A stretch of DNA of 64,000 bases from Macrothele yani (GCA_039090855.1 CM077006.1:45889336-45953335); one strand, 5' to 3'; shown: positions 10,062-20,520, counted from the stretch's first letter. The notes: a model not told the origin generated them from the letters alone. Numbers and translations are program-made.

Positions 10062-10984
10062 TTATTTCTTGGGCAAGCAAACCGGGCATATTTTCGTTTG
10101 TTGATAATTCACTTATTCCTTCTACTTATTTAGACGAAACATTTTACAACAGTAGATGCATCTGTGTCATGCAAACTGGAGAGAAGTAGTCCAGTTTAAT
10201 ATACTTTGCATACCCGACATTTGTTTTTACATGATGTTCATTTATATAGAGTGTGGTCCAGAAGTCCATGGATAGTGGGCTTATCACTGTGAGGTTGTGA
10301 GAATGTCAGGTAGAGCATTTAACCATAGCAGTGTCTTACACTGTTCCACAGTGAAATTGCCCCATCCAAAAAGAGTAAGCCAAATAAGCCGAAAATCACC
10401 AGATATATAGAATGTGAGGCGGACAATACATGGTTTAATTTCCAAGGCAGCACATCAGTTTGACATGACAGCAGTCAGCACCTTGCGTGACCCCATGTTG
10501 CGGAATACAATCACATACACTGCGCGGTATGGAGTGATACGGCCCTGTAATTGTGTCCTGAAATATCTGGGGCCAGTCAACGTTTACCTAGACCTACAAT
10601 TCAGCGGCATTCCTGGGTGGCCGAAGAGCTTGCAAGAGTCATCCAATGAGGTCCTATACATTATCGATGGTGGTAAATCCGGAGATCTTTCTGACCATGA
10701 AAGCATATGGACCCCATGAAGTCAAGCTCAGCAGATATTGGTAGCCGAGCGTTATCTCGTTGTAAAAAGGCTTCTGAGATATCACTCAGAAAAAGCAAAA
10801 GTACAGACTGTAAAACGTATAGTGTAAAAGCCATTGGCCGGTGGCAATGGATTTACGCTATACAGCTCTGCTCTCATCGTTCGAATCCGCACCCTTCTGC
10901 TCCGGAGCAGAATGCTTTCCCAAATAAGCCACACCAACGAAGTTCGTATCTTCAACTTTGCCGTCTTGACGTATGAGTCACTTC
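10062..10984. other. Unassigned intron DNA with one SINE family B head
   Basis: No gene recognised. At 10850-10915 the minus strand shows a tRNA-like stretch, TTATTTGGGAAAGCATTCTG then CTCCGGAGCAGAAGGGTGCG and GATTCGAACGA, related to the SINE family B copies at 13580 and 13975. Open frames at 10414-10719 and 10707-10976 have no recognisable domain and are probably chance. Confidence 0.45.
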
Positions 10985-11638
10985 TGAGGTAGGTACGTCA
11001 CAAAAGTCATCCATGTAGCGCCGAGATGTCACCTTGTTCGTTATGCGTAGTAGAAGTGACCGTCTGTCGCAACAAATGGCCCTTTATATGAGGATCCTCT
11101 GTTCGGTCCCACTGTTTCCAGACGCGGACTCGACGATCGTCAGCACTGAGGCAGAATCGAGATAGGGCGTCGTCGAGCTCACTCAGGCAGAATCATCGCT
11201 GAACACGGCATGGTGCATCACTCAGCTCTACAACGACCCACTCCAGCTGAGCTCGACGATGCCCTACTCTCAATGAGAGTAGACAAAATGGCTCCCCTGT
11301 AGCGCAGATCAGCATTTACCAATCTTTGGTTCACCGTTCGAGTCGTGACAGAGATGTCCATAGTCACCCCTATCCCGTCGAATACCCTCCATAATAGCTC
11401 GTCGTTTGGCAAATGCCTGGTAACGAACACTGTCCCGCTACGGCGACTGGTGGTTCCTTCTTGCAACCACTGTTGCCAACAATGTACAACTATTCCGGAA
11501 TTCCAAAGCACATGGGCCGCTTTTTGGTAAATCGACCACCCAGCTTTACAGAGGCCTGATATCCTTCCTCTCTCAAACGCATCCAGTTGGCGGTAGGATT
11601 GTCGACGAGGTTTACGAGATATCTTCAGTCTTTATATA
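10985..11638 (-). pseudogene. Tc1-like transposase fragment (N-terminal half)
   Basis: Minus-strand frames from about 11605 read YRQLDAFERGRISGL then VVHCWQQWLQEGTTSRRSG and TTRTVNQRLVNADLRYRGAI. This is the bipartite HTH of a Tc1 subfamily typically beginning RQLD.FERGRI.GL (from general knowledge). Downstream the reading dissolves but keeps VWKQWDRTEDPHIKG near 11090. Catalytic residues cannot be placed with confidence. No TIRs recognised. It abuts the TA-flanked element at 11639. Confidence 0.65.
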
Positions 11639-12813
11639 GAGGGTAATTCAAAAGGATTCATCCGATTTCAAATGACTGTATTTTATGTTTCTCTGAATAT
11701 ACAGCAATTAAATGTACACAGGATAAAGAAAAAGCTGTCCAAATTTTGTTTTCACACCTTATAAGAGTTCTATGTGGCTTCGTTGGTCACGCGAACTACG
11801 TCGAGGCGATAATCAAATTCTTTCCATACGTGATCAAGCATGTCTGTTTTCAACGGCTGCAGAGAACTATGAATGCAAGCTTTGAGACAACCTACGTTGT
11901 GGGTAATGGTGGCACATACATATTATCCTTAACATACCCCCATAAGAAAAAGTCACAAGGCATCAGGCCATAGACCTGGCGGGCCGCCTGTAGAGCTCCT
12001 TGTTGTCGTGTCGACAGGACACAAAACGTTTTCCGTTGTTCCGTCGCCATTTTTCACAATGACAGTCTTTCGCCCATGTGCAGATACACTGGTTAAATTG
12101 CGCTATCTAGCGGTTACATTCGTAAACTCTGTGCGTTTCTCTTCATTTTAATGTGTGGAACGCGATTATTACCTTTATTTTTGCGGAGCTATGATCTAAT
12201 ACAAGTTAGTAAAATCATGCAATGCATTGATTATGGTACGCTTTCAAACATACCAGAAATCATTACTCAAGTTATGAGGATAATGGCTGTGGAATAAATC
12301 TCGCTCCTGTGCCCTGACGTTTGAACCCATTTCGATGATATTAAACAGAATTGGTTCAGTACACCTCCGGAACAACATACTAAAATTTTATCGCAATAGA
12401 AGCATTTTTAGTCAAGTTATGAGGATAATGGCTGTGGAATAAATCTAGCTCATGTGCCCTGACCTTTGACCCCATTTCAATGATGTTCAACAGAACCGGT
12501 TCAGTATATCTCCGGTACAACATGTTAAAGTTTTGTCGCAATCGAAGCACTTTTACATATTTATGGCGCATAAGGACGATGGAATGGATCCCACTCCTAT
12601 GTCCTGACCTTCGACCCTGTTTTGTCCATTTTCAATAGGGTTCGTCCCCAGGTTGTCCCCTACCACATACTAAAATTTCATCGAAATCGAACCATTTGTA
12701 CGCGAGTTATCGTGCGGACAGACAGACAAACGGGCAAAGCTGGAGCATATACGCTTCTTCAACCTACGGTTGGAAAGCGTAAAATATAGGATGAATCATT
12801 TTGAATTACCCTG
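11639..12813. mobile_element. TA-flanked DNA element with about 25-bp TIRs
   Basis: Left end GAGGGTAATTCAAAAGGATT(CATCC) follows TA; the right end (GGATGAATCATTTTGAATTA)CCCTG precedes TA. The inverted match is about 24 of 26 bases and the length is 1175 bp. TA duplication fits the Tc1/mariner group. No transposase is readable. The right half is a tandemly built dispersed repeat (12201-12785) also found at 16234-16817, so that part is either an insertion or the element's own internal repeat block. Confidence 0.7.
12201..12785 (+). repeat. Dispersed repeat X with internal 145-bp period
   Basis: Contains repeated blocks (GTTATGAGGATAATGGCTGT at about 12272 and 12417, a diverged third near 12560). 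Each is followed by CATTTCRATGATNTTNAACAG and then a YACTAAAATTTCATCGAAAT-type block. It ends in a GACAGACAGACAAACGG tract and CTACGGTTGGAAAGCGTAA. An inverted copy lies at 16234-16817. Confidence 0.8.
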
Positions 12814-13236
12814 TATATGGTAACAGCCTTCAATAGCCCGTTGTTTTGCTCCGTACGATCTGGAGCATGAGACATGACAAGGATTTTGTGGCCCGTGTTT
12901 TTTCTTTTATCTCTCCCACACCTCACGCGATTGCCTGCTTACTCGAATGATTTCCATATTCTAATTTCCTGCACACACACACACACACATATCCACCTGC
13001 GTTCGGATATATAGGCTTCTTCGGATTGGAAAAATTTCAGTGTCGAGTACTGTAATTATCTGACGCAACCGCAGCGATCCTGGTGGCATTGTTTTTAAAG
13101 AAAACTGCTAAATCTAAATTTTGATATATGGAAGACAGCGAAAAACTTTGGCGAGAAAGTTGTAGAATTCCGTCAGAGTAATATGGTATTCACCAAGTGG
13201 GAAATACGAAACCCACGTTTTAAATAGCCTTTCAAG

Positions 13237-13342
13237 CTGTTGGCAAATTACGCTATTTTTCCTGTCCCAGGCAATTTCCTTTGAACACCCTGTTGGCAAA
13301 TTACGCTATTTTTCCTGTCCCAGGCAATTTCCTTTGAACACC
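13237..13342. repeat. Exact 53-bp tandem duplication
   Basis: CTGTTGGCAAATTACGCTAT starts at 13237 and again at 13290. The 53-bp units appear identical and a third partial start (CTGTTGG) follows at 13343. Identity suggests a recent slippage or a recent assembly artefact. Confidence 0.9.
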
Positions 13343-13579
13343 CTGTTGGCCGAGTAGTCAGAGGCAACATAGGTCTCCGATTAGTGGTCTGGGTTGGGCT
13401 CTGTTTCGAGCTCCGGATGAGACACTGATGGCACTGTCACTTCCTTAGAACTAGTGGCTTCATATTAGCACCAAGCGGCTGCTTACTGCCCACAAAATTG
13501 CTCATGATGGTTGCTAAACCCAAAACAGAAAATTATTTTGTATAATGCAAATTTTCATCGCTTGTGACACGCTACAGAG

Positions 13580-13725
13580 GTGAAGCACATGTCAAGACGG
13601 CTGACTTGAAGCGATAAATTTCGTCGGTGTAGCTTAATTGGGAAAGCAATCAGCTCCGGAGCAGAAGGATGTTACGGAGCTATTCGATCACCGTCTCCGG
13701 TAAATTTGTGTTTTCACATTGGCTC
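13580..13725 (+). mobile_element. SINE family B (tRNA-derived) copy 1
   Basis: The tRNA-like stretch GTGTAGCTTAATTGGGAAAG, a hairpin around CTCCGGAGCAGAAGG and a TTCGATC B-box remnant are preceded by GTCAAGACGG...GCGATAAATTTCGTC. The same arrangement returns 395 bp later. End points are approximate and no target duplication was found. Confidence 0.55.
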
Positions 13726-13974
13726 CTGATCGCAGAAATGGATGTACTGATCGTTGGATTCTCCGAAAAATGTCTGATGTTCCTTCCACATACATCGACT
13801 GGAATTAATGAAAATCTCTTCTCCGCTTCGAAAACTGTGTGATGATTCTTCAACGCATCGTCTGGAATTCATCAGAATTCCTTCTTCTACAATGAACTAC
13901 TTCAAACATGGTTTTCCGGCTGACCTGGAAAATAATTCCGTCCCAGCCCCTTCCCAAGGAATGAAGGGGTATAG

Positions 13975-14125
13975 TACCGTACTACAGAGGAAGTCCATGT
14001 CAGGACGGCAAAGTTGCAGCAATAAATTCCGTCGCTGTAGCTTAATTTGGAAAACATTCGACTCCAGAGTAGAATGATGCTGGTTCGATCAGCGGCATAA
14101 TTTGTGTTTTTACACACTTCTTACT
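13975..14125 (+). mobile_element. SINE family B copy 2
   Basis: The same order of blocks as the copy at 13580: CTACAGAGG, GTCAGGACGGC, AATAAATTCCGTCG, CTGTAGCTTAATTTGGAAAA, CTCCAGAGTAGAATGATG, GGTTCGATC. The internal promoter boxes are degraded relative to a real tRNA. Two copies in tandem suggest a duplicated or head-to-tail inserted SINE. Confidence 0.55.
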
Positions 14126-15803
14126 CACCTCGGAAGAAGTGGAATCGACTAGCTGATTATTCACCTTTATAAAATTAAGAAGTCAAGACACCCACCATTA
14201 TTTTCGCTTTTGTAAATGCGATTGTGACCTCAAAATCTGTAATACAATATTACTCATTTCACTAAGCAGCCGTATCGATTTTTATGTTGAGCTAGAGGAA
14301 GTGTTATTTATTTATTCATTTTTTTTCGGTTGTAGGTGAGTTAATGAACTCTGTGAACATATAAATGTGCATCCTTTATTTGGGGCTGCTGCTTGCAGGG
14401 AGCGCACAACATTGCCCATGTCGTATTCGTGTTTCGAGCCTGAGCCGGCTTAGGCGATCAGACAGAAGCCTGTGTCTCTCACTACTCGCCGACGTGGCCG
14501 GTGTACAATAAGCTTCGTGACGCATGATCACGAAGATCCTAGGATTCAGAGGGTAAGTTAGAAGTCTCGGTAGCTATTGGCAAAGGGTTGACGAAAGGGA
14601 GGAGAAAATATTACACCGTCTCTGCGCCAGAGTGATCGCCGGCCGTTGCTAAACAATGAACCACCTCCGATTGATTCTCCTTCCCATACACAGGTGGCGA
14701 CATATCCGCAAGACTTTCCTAAAGGGGTTGCTGTTATTCATATAGCACTAACATGTTTGCCTATATATGTTTCTGTGATTAGTTTTATTCGATCACGAAG
14801 TGCCTTAGTTCTCAAAAGCGAAATTCCCTGAAATAGCTGCATTTCGAGTGTATAAGGTGGAGTATCGTCAACATTTTGAGTAATATCATCAGTCACCTGT
14901 CACAATATTGAATACTATGCACCGGCGATGTAAAAGTGGACTTCGCAAACACGGAGTAACCTCCCTTGCAGCGACGATGTGGTAACTTACTTTATAATGC
15001 TTTCCAACTGCAGTTTAAGAGCAATTCCTGAGAAACCTGGGGAAAGTCTTTCACAGTCTGAATATTTTACACTGGAAGGTCCTTGACGTAGCTATTTCAG
15101 TCATCAACGTGCTCTGCAACATTCACTGGCAGAACTTATATTGTCAAAATGTTTTTGAGGACAAATGTTGAAAGGTAACTAAATAGCGTGGCTCTGCAGC
15201 ACTTAAGGATCACGTAGTTTCTGCTCGATTGAGGTTCGTCAATGGCTACAAGCCATTAACGAGTTTCCTCTCCAGCATACACAAAAATCGTCGTTCTTGA
15301 GAGTAACTAATGTGTTGACGTCTTTGCACGCCGGTATTTGAGTTCTAAATCTTTGGGATTTTGGTGTATGTGACGCAGAAATTTCCTATTTAGTAGTTCT
15401 CTCTCTCTCTCTTTTCTGTGCATATCACCAGTTCCGATGTGACCTGGTATTTACCTGTTTAATATTTTTTTTTCTCTGGGATGTGAGAATTTACTAATTA
15501 CAACTTGATCTAAAAAGTTCTCCGTCCTTAAGTGGACATTCTTTCTGCGTAATTTTTGCATAACATTATGAATTTTATTAAACGCTTTCCAATAGGCATA
15601 CATATGTTCACCACCAATCGCCCCCATCCATAGATGGGGCTGCATGTTCAGTTAATTCCTGTCGTTTCAGAACCCAAAGCATTACGTTTGCCAGTCTATA
15701 CTCTTCTAATATCTCTGGGAGGGGCGCTCTCTGATGGTATCATGTGGCTACTGACCAAAGCAAAAGTCATTCGAACAAAAATCGCGGTTTTTGATGCAGT
15801 GTA
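14126..15803. other. Intron DNA without recognised genes
   Basis: No domain-bearing frame. A (CT)n tract lies at about 15397-15414. The open frames at 14646-14831, 15451-15645 and 15634-15912 show no motif or codon pattern of a protein family; the last runs into the TIR of the next transposon. Confidence 0.5.
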
Positions 15804-15959
15804 CAGCAAAGAGCCAGAACATTATGACCACCTGGCTAAAAGAATGATCGTCTTCCATGTGCAACCAAAACAGTTCTTAAAAGGAGAGGCATTGGCGCTA
15901 CAAGTTTTCTAAAGGTGTCTTGTGGTATTTAGTACTAACTTGTTAGCATCAGATCCTTT

Positions 15960-17456
15960 AAATTTTGCAAGTTACGAGGTTGAGTCGCGACAGATCGGAT
16001 TTGCTGTTTCAACATAAATAATAGATGCTTCATTGGATTGATGTCTGAAGAATTTGGAGGCCAGGGCAATACCTGGAAAGTTTCTTCATGTTCTGCAAAC
16101 CTCTCTTTAACAATCCGAGTAGTGTGGAATGGTGCATCATCCTGCCGAAAGAAGACACTACTAGAGGGCAATGTCGTTGCCATGAAAGGATGTACCTCGT
16201 TTGCAATGATTTTTAGGTAGGTGGAAGACGTTATTGTTTACGATTTCCAACCGTAGGTTGAAGAAGCGTATGTGCTCCATCTTTGTTCGTCTGTCTGTCT
16301 GTCCGTCCATCAGCGCGATAACTCGCGTAAAAACGGTTCGATTTCGGTGAAATTTTAGTATGTGGTAGGGGATCAACTGGGGAAGAACCGTACTGAAAAT
16401 GGACGAAATGGGGTCAAACGTCAGGACATAGGAGCGGGATCCCTTCCATTGACCTTATGCGTCATAACTTGGGTAAAAATGCTTGGATTTCGATGAAAAT
16501 TTAGTATGTGGTAGGGAACTACCTGGGGACGAGCCCAATTGAAAATGGGAAAATTTGGATCAAGGGAGCGGGATCCATTCTATCGCCCTTATGTGTTATA
16601 CCTTACGTAAAAATGCTTCTATTGCAACAAAACTTTAGTATGTTGTCCAGGAGGTAAGCTGAACCGGTTCTGTTGAATATCATCGAAATGGGGTCAAAGG
16701 TCAGGGCACAGGAGCGAGTGTTTTCCACAGCCATTATCCTCATAACTTCAGTAATGATTTCTGGTATGTTGGAAAGCGTATCATAATCAATGCATTGCAT
16801 GATTTTACTAACTTGTTTTCTGTTCATGAATGACCGGTCTCTGGGCTCCCTGGTAGGACACTGCATAAAGCATTGCTGCACTTCCTCCATCGGCTTGTTT
16901 TCGTCCCACGGTGCATTCTGGTGCCCACATTTCCCCAGGTAAACGACAAACACGTACCCGGTCGTTCACATGGTGTGACAAGCCACGAGATCGATTGGAC
17001 CAGACCACTTTCTTCCAATCATTCAATGTCCAGTTTTGATGCTCGTGCCCATTCTACGCCCTTTCGACCGTGAACCGAGATTAGCGTGTCCAGTCGGAGA
17101 GGTCAACTGCTAGGCAAGTCCATTTTCAGTATTGTTCGATGTTCTCCGTGTGGAAACACATTGCGTCCGTCACGTGCAGTCAAATTACCGGCAAATCAGG
17201 CTGCACTATCTCTTTCGCTGCCTTATACCATACGAGATAGCCTTTGCTCAACTCTTCCATCGATGAGTCGTGGTCGGTCCACACCTTGCCGGAGGGTTAA
17301 TTGTTTGCCCCTCCTCGAACCGCTTTATGAAGGTAGTAACCATGGTAACCGTGAGCATCCCATAAGCATTGCCGACTCGAAAAGGCAATGAGCCAGTTAT
17401 CTGGCGATCACAATTTGGCATTTGTCAAACTCGCTGAAGTTTGCTGCCTTTCCCAT
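15960..17456 (-). pseudogene. Transposase of Tc1 element E, interrupted
   Basis: It begins at 17456 with MGKAANFSEFDKCQIVIAR. An HTH remnant (LMGCSRLPWL) follows, then DWKKVVWSNRSRGLSHH (first catalytic Asp replaced by Asn, WSN for WSD) and RVRVCRLPGEMWAPECTVGR. The dispersed repeat breaks the gene between 16818 and 16233. It resumes with FFRQDDAPFHTTRIVKERF (second Asp) and PWPPNSSDINPMKHLLFML, where the usual Glu of NPIEHLW is Lys. Two of three catalytic positions are lost, and stops and frameshifts are present. It is related to the transposase at 54097-56466 (MGKA start, CTVGRKQA block). Confidence 0.82.
16234..16817 (-). repeat. Dispersed repeat X, inverted copy inside Tc1 element E
   Basis: Reverse complement of the repeat at 12201-12785. 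It opens with TTACGATTTCCAACCGTAGG, then a CTGTCTGTCTGTCCGTCC tract, 145-bp-spaced blocks (ATAACTTGGGTAAAAATGCT and relatives), and ends ATTGCATGATTTTACTAACT. It splits a transposase reading frame, so it is a true insertion. Confidence 0.8.
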
Positions 17457-17461
17457 CTGAA

Positions 17462-17708
17462 CAACAAGAATGCCGCCCCGGTGGCGCAGTGGTATAAGGC
17501 GTTGGCCTCTGATCATTCGTCCGTAAGGGGTCCAGGTTCGAATCCCGGTCAGGCATGGATATTGTGTTTGTCTTACGGCACTGGCTCTTTCCCTTCCCTG
17601 GAACCAGTGACCCTAAATTAGGGACTGGCGACTGCTTATAGCCCATTGAGTTGCTCACGGTGGTCGTTAAACCTCCAATCAAAAAAAAAATAAAAAACCA
17701 ACAAGAAT
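17462..17708 (+). mobile_element. SINE family A, full copy with perfect 10-bp target duplication
   Basis: Head GCCGCCCCGGTGGCGCAGTG at 17472, B box GGTTCGAATCC, body ending CGTTAAACCTCCAATC, A-rich tail to 17698. CAACAAGAAT flanks it (17462-17471 and 17699-17708). It inserted just upstream of the transposase start of Tc1 element E. Confidence 0.95.
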
Positions 17709-17881
17709 AACACTTTATCGGTTAATATATTTTTTAAAACATTCGTGCTGGTCGCAATCGCGAAGAACAACTATGTTGAATCTATAAACTGTCTTAGCAC
17801 GATCCATACCTAGTATCACACTGCAATTAAAAACTTTATTTACAGATTAAAAACTAAGTAAAAGATTAAAATGTCAAGAAC

Positions 17882-17912
17882 TTTCGTGGTCGCAACGACC
17901 ACATCATCAAGC
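17882..17912 (-). ncRNA. Hammerhead-ribozyme-like motif, PLE 3 left arm (degenerate)
   Basis: On the minus strand: TTGATGAT, stem II GTGGTCG-TTG-CGACCAC, then GAAAG. The core CUGAUGA has become UUGAUGA, which should inactivate it. It mirrors the motif at 19683-19711. The remaining NUH cleavage strand is not obvious to me. Confidence 0.55.
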
Positions 17913-18086
17913 CTAAACACCCGAACGTAAGCTAACATTAATATTTATATACAGAGATAACATAGAGAGGCCCTCCCCTGTGCACCATATATGTTGCTAG
18001 AGAAAGTCACAAAGAAACAATAACTTACCCAGGAAATCAATGAGCTAGTCCAATTACTCATCGTAGGGTTGGAGGCGGTACCATTG

Positions 18087-18306
18087 CAACACATTTGACA
18101 CACTTTCCAGAACAGTAAAAAGTGGTGGCTTCTACCCAGACTGGGATAACGTTCGAATTCTGTGTGCCACAAATAATCGACAAACTCTTTTTTCGAAATG
18201 GATTACCTATTTCGGTCAACTGTGTTGCAATGATGAACTGCCCTACAATCTACCTGCAGTATGGAAACGCATTGTGGACCAGCTACCGCTTCCAACCCTA
18301 AGATGA
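18087..18306 (+). pseudogene. Penelope-like GIY-YIG endonuclease C terminus
   Basis: Open frame ending in TGA at 18304-18306, including GGFYPDWDNVRILCATNNRQ, then FSKWITYFGQLCCNDELP and VWKRIVDQLPL. It aligns well with the tails of the two other PLEs in this window: EGYIPDWQNAKVLNSS...CCNTDFP...RPWRRMV at 42046-42522, and GSYTPKWNEVSTINS...CCSDYVP...EPWTILF at 50422-51057. The catalytic GIY and YIG strands lie upstream and are missing, so this copy is 5'-truncated. Too short to be active. Confidence 0.8.
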
Positions 18307-18426
18307 GTAATTGGACTCTGCTGGTTGGGTGATTTCCTGGGTGAGTTATTGTTTCTTTGTGACTTTCTTTAGCAACATGTATGGTGTAGAGGGGGGGAGG
18401 GCCTCTCTATGTTATCTCTGTATATA

Positions 18427-19645
18427 CACTGAAGAGCAATTGAATTAGAGATACTTGTCAAGTAACGTGTAGCACCGCCATTCGTCCTGATGACGACGGC
18501 GATTCGTCTCGGCATGGACTCGACAAGACACCGGAAGCGTTGGGAAGCCATACGGATCCACGACCCCTGAACAAGCCCCCACAGTTCACGAAGATTTGAT
18601 GGAGGGGGTTAGAGCCTCGAACATCTCTCTCGATGGCATCCCAGATGTGCTCGATGGGATTGAGGTCAGGTGACCTAGCTTGCCAAGGAAGCGAGGTCAC
18701 GTCGGTGGAGTGTTTATCCAACCATTCGGATACAATTCGGGAGCGATGGCATGGTGCATTGTCTTGTTGCAGGATGAGGTCCCCAGTGGGATGTTGAAGA
18801 CGCACAAACGGGAGCAAATGGTTGTCCAGGATATCCCGGTAACGTTGACCTGTGAGGGTCGATGTCACACGTACCAGGGGTCTCATTTCAGACCACGTAA
18901 ACAGTCCCCAGACGACAATGCCACCCCCACCAGCAAGAAGAGTACCCTGCTGGCAAGAAGGATCCATCGCTTCATGTGGTTTGCACCGTACTCGTATCCT
19001 GCCATCCGCATGTACCAACGTGAATGTCAACTCATCAATCCAGGCAACATTTTCCCACATGTCTAGGGTCCAGTGGCGATGTTCCCGCGCCCATGCTAAT
19101 CTTTGCACCCTATGATGTTCGATCAGCAGCGGTACCCTCGTAAGACGATGGCTTCTGTACCCCTTAGCGAGGAGATGGTTCCGGATGGTGTGGCTGCTTA
19201 CACGTTTTTGTGCACCAGCGTTAAATTGCCGAGTGTTTTCTTACACTGTAGCCCGTCTATCCGCTGTTACAATGCGAGCTAGCCGACGATGACCCCGTTC
19301 ATCCACAAGCTGTTGTCCACGGCAGTTGGCCCTTGCAGGGATGGCTTTACCGGATTCGATGTACTCACGGTGCACCCGTGACACAGTGGCTCGTGAAAAT
19401 CCCAGTGCCTGCACAACTTCCGAGATGGAGTAATCCATTCGTCGGGCCCCGACAATTTTCCCACGATCAAATGCGCTTAGATCCTTCGTCTTATCCATAC
19501 TGCGTCAGACTCTTACTGATTCCCGTCGCATCACTCTTTATATTGTCGGACCGCTGCATACGTCATGTCGTTTCCGTTTACAGGGCCGCCCACAGCGCCA
19601 CATTCGCATAACGCCAGCTGGCTCTAATTCAATTGGTCTTCAATG
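18427..19645 (-). mobile_element. Tc1-like element D, 1219 bp, TA-flanked
   Basis: TIRs CACTGAAGAGCAATTGAATT(AGAG) and inverted CTCTAATTCAATTGGTCTTC AATG, each next to TA. It inserted into the right arm of PLE 3, interrupting its inverted repeat. It is the same family as the element at 56521-58179. Confidence 0.9.
18455..19498 (-). pseudogene. Tc1 transposase D, nearly complete
   Basis: It starts at 19498, MDKTKDLSAFDRGKIVGARR, then HTH ISEVVQALGFSRATVSRV. One stop (TAA) follows RRATV at 19241-19243. The frame resumes through NTRQFNAGAQKRVSSH to the catalytic core: WIDELTFTLVHADGR (first Asp), LQQDNAPCHRSRIVSEWLDK (second Asp), SPDLNPIEHIWDAIERDVRG (Glu). A one-base deletion in the C run at about 18607 (AACCCCCTCC) shifts the C-terminal 50 residues (WGLVQGSW..., LVESMPRRIAVVIR, GGATRY). 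The same deletion is in the sister copy at 56553-58032. The catalytic triad is intact; the protein is not. Confidence 0.9.
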
Positions 19646-19682
19646 TAGACATTAATTTTAGCTTACGTTCGGGTGTTTAGGC

Positions 19683-19711
19683 CTGATGATGTGGTCGTTG
19701 CGACCACGAAA
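19683..19711 (+). ncRNA. Hammerhead-ribozyme-like motif, PLE 3 right arm
   Basis: CTGATGA (19683-19689), stem II GTGGTCG-TTG-CGACCAC (19691-19707, 7 perfect pairs), GAAA (19708-19711), then GTTCTTGCCATTG. CUGAUGA-stem II-GAAA is the conserved hammerhead core. Hammerheads are known from the ends of Penelope-like elements, and this lies in a PLE 3' UTR. I could not identify stems I and III or the cleavage triplet with confidence. Confidence 0.65.
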
Positions 19712-20110
19712 GTTCTTGCCATTGTAATCTTTTACTTAGTTTTTAATCCGCAAATAAAGTTTTTAATTGCAGTGTGAGACTATGTATTGATGGTGCTAAG
19801 ACAGATTCAACATATTTGTTCTTTGCGAAGAATAACACTGATTACCAGAGCTCAGTATCTCAAGTGTTATTTATACCGTTTCATAACTTGCGTGTATATT
19901 TGCATAAAAATGTGCTGGTCATAATGTTTTTTGCTCTTTGATGAATATCCCTTGAAATCCTATGCTGACGAATTATGTGTTTGAGATTACTAAATAATCT
20001 ACAAACTAGAGTATATTGTTCTGGTAAAAATCTGCTCTTTTGTCCAACTCTATGATAGTCATGATTTTGTTTGATTATAATTATTACTCTTAACTTCCTT
20101 CTTTTTTTAG

Positions 20111-20296
20111 CACCTCCCGGAACTATTTCAGTTCTGGTGTGCCCAAAGCAAAACGGGGTGTTTCTAAGTCCTTATCAATGCAATGTCTTCTACCTGTGCA
20201 ACAAGAATAGGCCTTACCAGTTCCAGTGCCCATTAGGTCTACCATTCGATCCAAAATCTGGTCGTTGTGAATACCACGAATCAGTTAGTTGCCCAC
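20111..20296 (+). CDS. Second exon encoding a CBM14 chitin-binding module
   Basis: Acceptor CTTCTTTTTTTAG| before 20111 and donor CCAC|GTAAGT at 20297; 186 bp, phase 1 at both ends. It encodes PPGTISVLVCPKQNGVF through YHESVSCP. Cysteine spacing C-x12-C-x5-C-x9-C-x12-C-x7-C is the same as in the exon at 7052-7237, with FYLC and GLPFDPKSGRC landmarks. One module per symmetrical exon allows modules to be duplicated or skipped without breaking frame. The protein would be secreted and bind chitin through its aromatic residues. No further CBM14 exon was recognised downstream. Confidence 0.87.
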
Positions 20297-20520
20297 GTAA
20301 GTATCCACATTTCTTGCAGGAAGTGTTTGAATATTACCGGAAAAAAAATCGTTGAAATGACAGCGAATCATATTTTATAACTTGTCGGTGGCTTTGAGAT
20401 CACAGCTGGGATGCTGCCGCGAAAATCCTTTGAAATTTCGGTACATTGCTTTGGGGTCGAAGATGACCCAATTCGAAAATTAAGTACTATTTATTTTAAC
20501 TCATGATTTGTTTTTCCGTA

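Larger units (their letters stand above)
17715..19827 (+). mobile_element. Penelope-like element 3 with a head-on duplicated 3' end
   Basis: Flanked by a 12-bp direct duplication AAGAATAACACT (17703-17714 and 19828-19839). The + strand carries the end of the endonuclease frame (18087-18306), then a 3' UTR with a hammerhead-like motif. The left third (about 17757-18085) is an inverted copy of the same 3' UTR, so the element is a long palindrome of roughly 320-bp arms around a 200-bp centre. The right arm is cut by a Tc1 element (18427-19645). Inverted partial copies at one end are a known habit of Penelope-like elements. Confidence 0.82.
15804..19943 (-). mobile_element. Tc1 element E, a 4.1 kb nest holding four later insertions
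   Basis: The left TIR (CAGCAAAGAGCCAGAACATT ATGACCACC, 15804-15832) pairs with an inverted copy at 19914-19943 (GGTCATAATGTTTTTTGCTC TTTGATG). Removing the dispersed repeat (16234-16817), the SINE (17472-17708) and the Penelope-like element with its duplication (17715-19839) leaves about 1194 bp, the normal size of a Tc1 element, which supports the pairing of these distant ends. TA is present on the left; the right flank has lost it. Confidence 0.75.

Noticed and set aside
15634..15912. 92-residue plus-strand frame
   Set aside because: No known motif, and it runs into the left TIR of Tc1 element E.
18680..19066. Plus-strand frames across Tc1 D (and equivalents at 37737, 54349, 57504)
   Set aside because: Antisense shadows of well-recognised minus-strand transposases.
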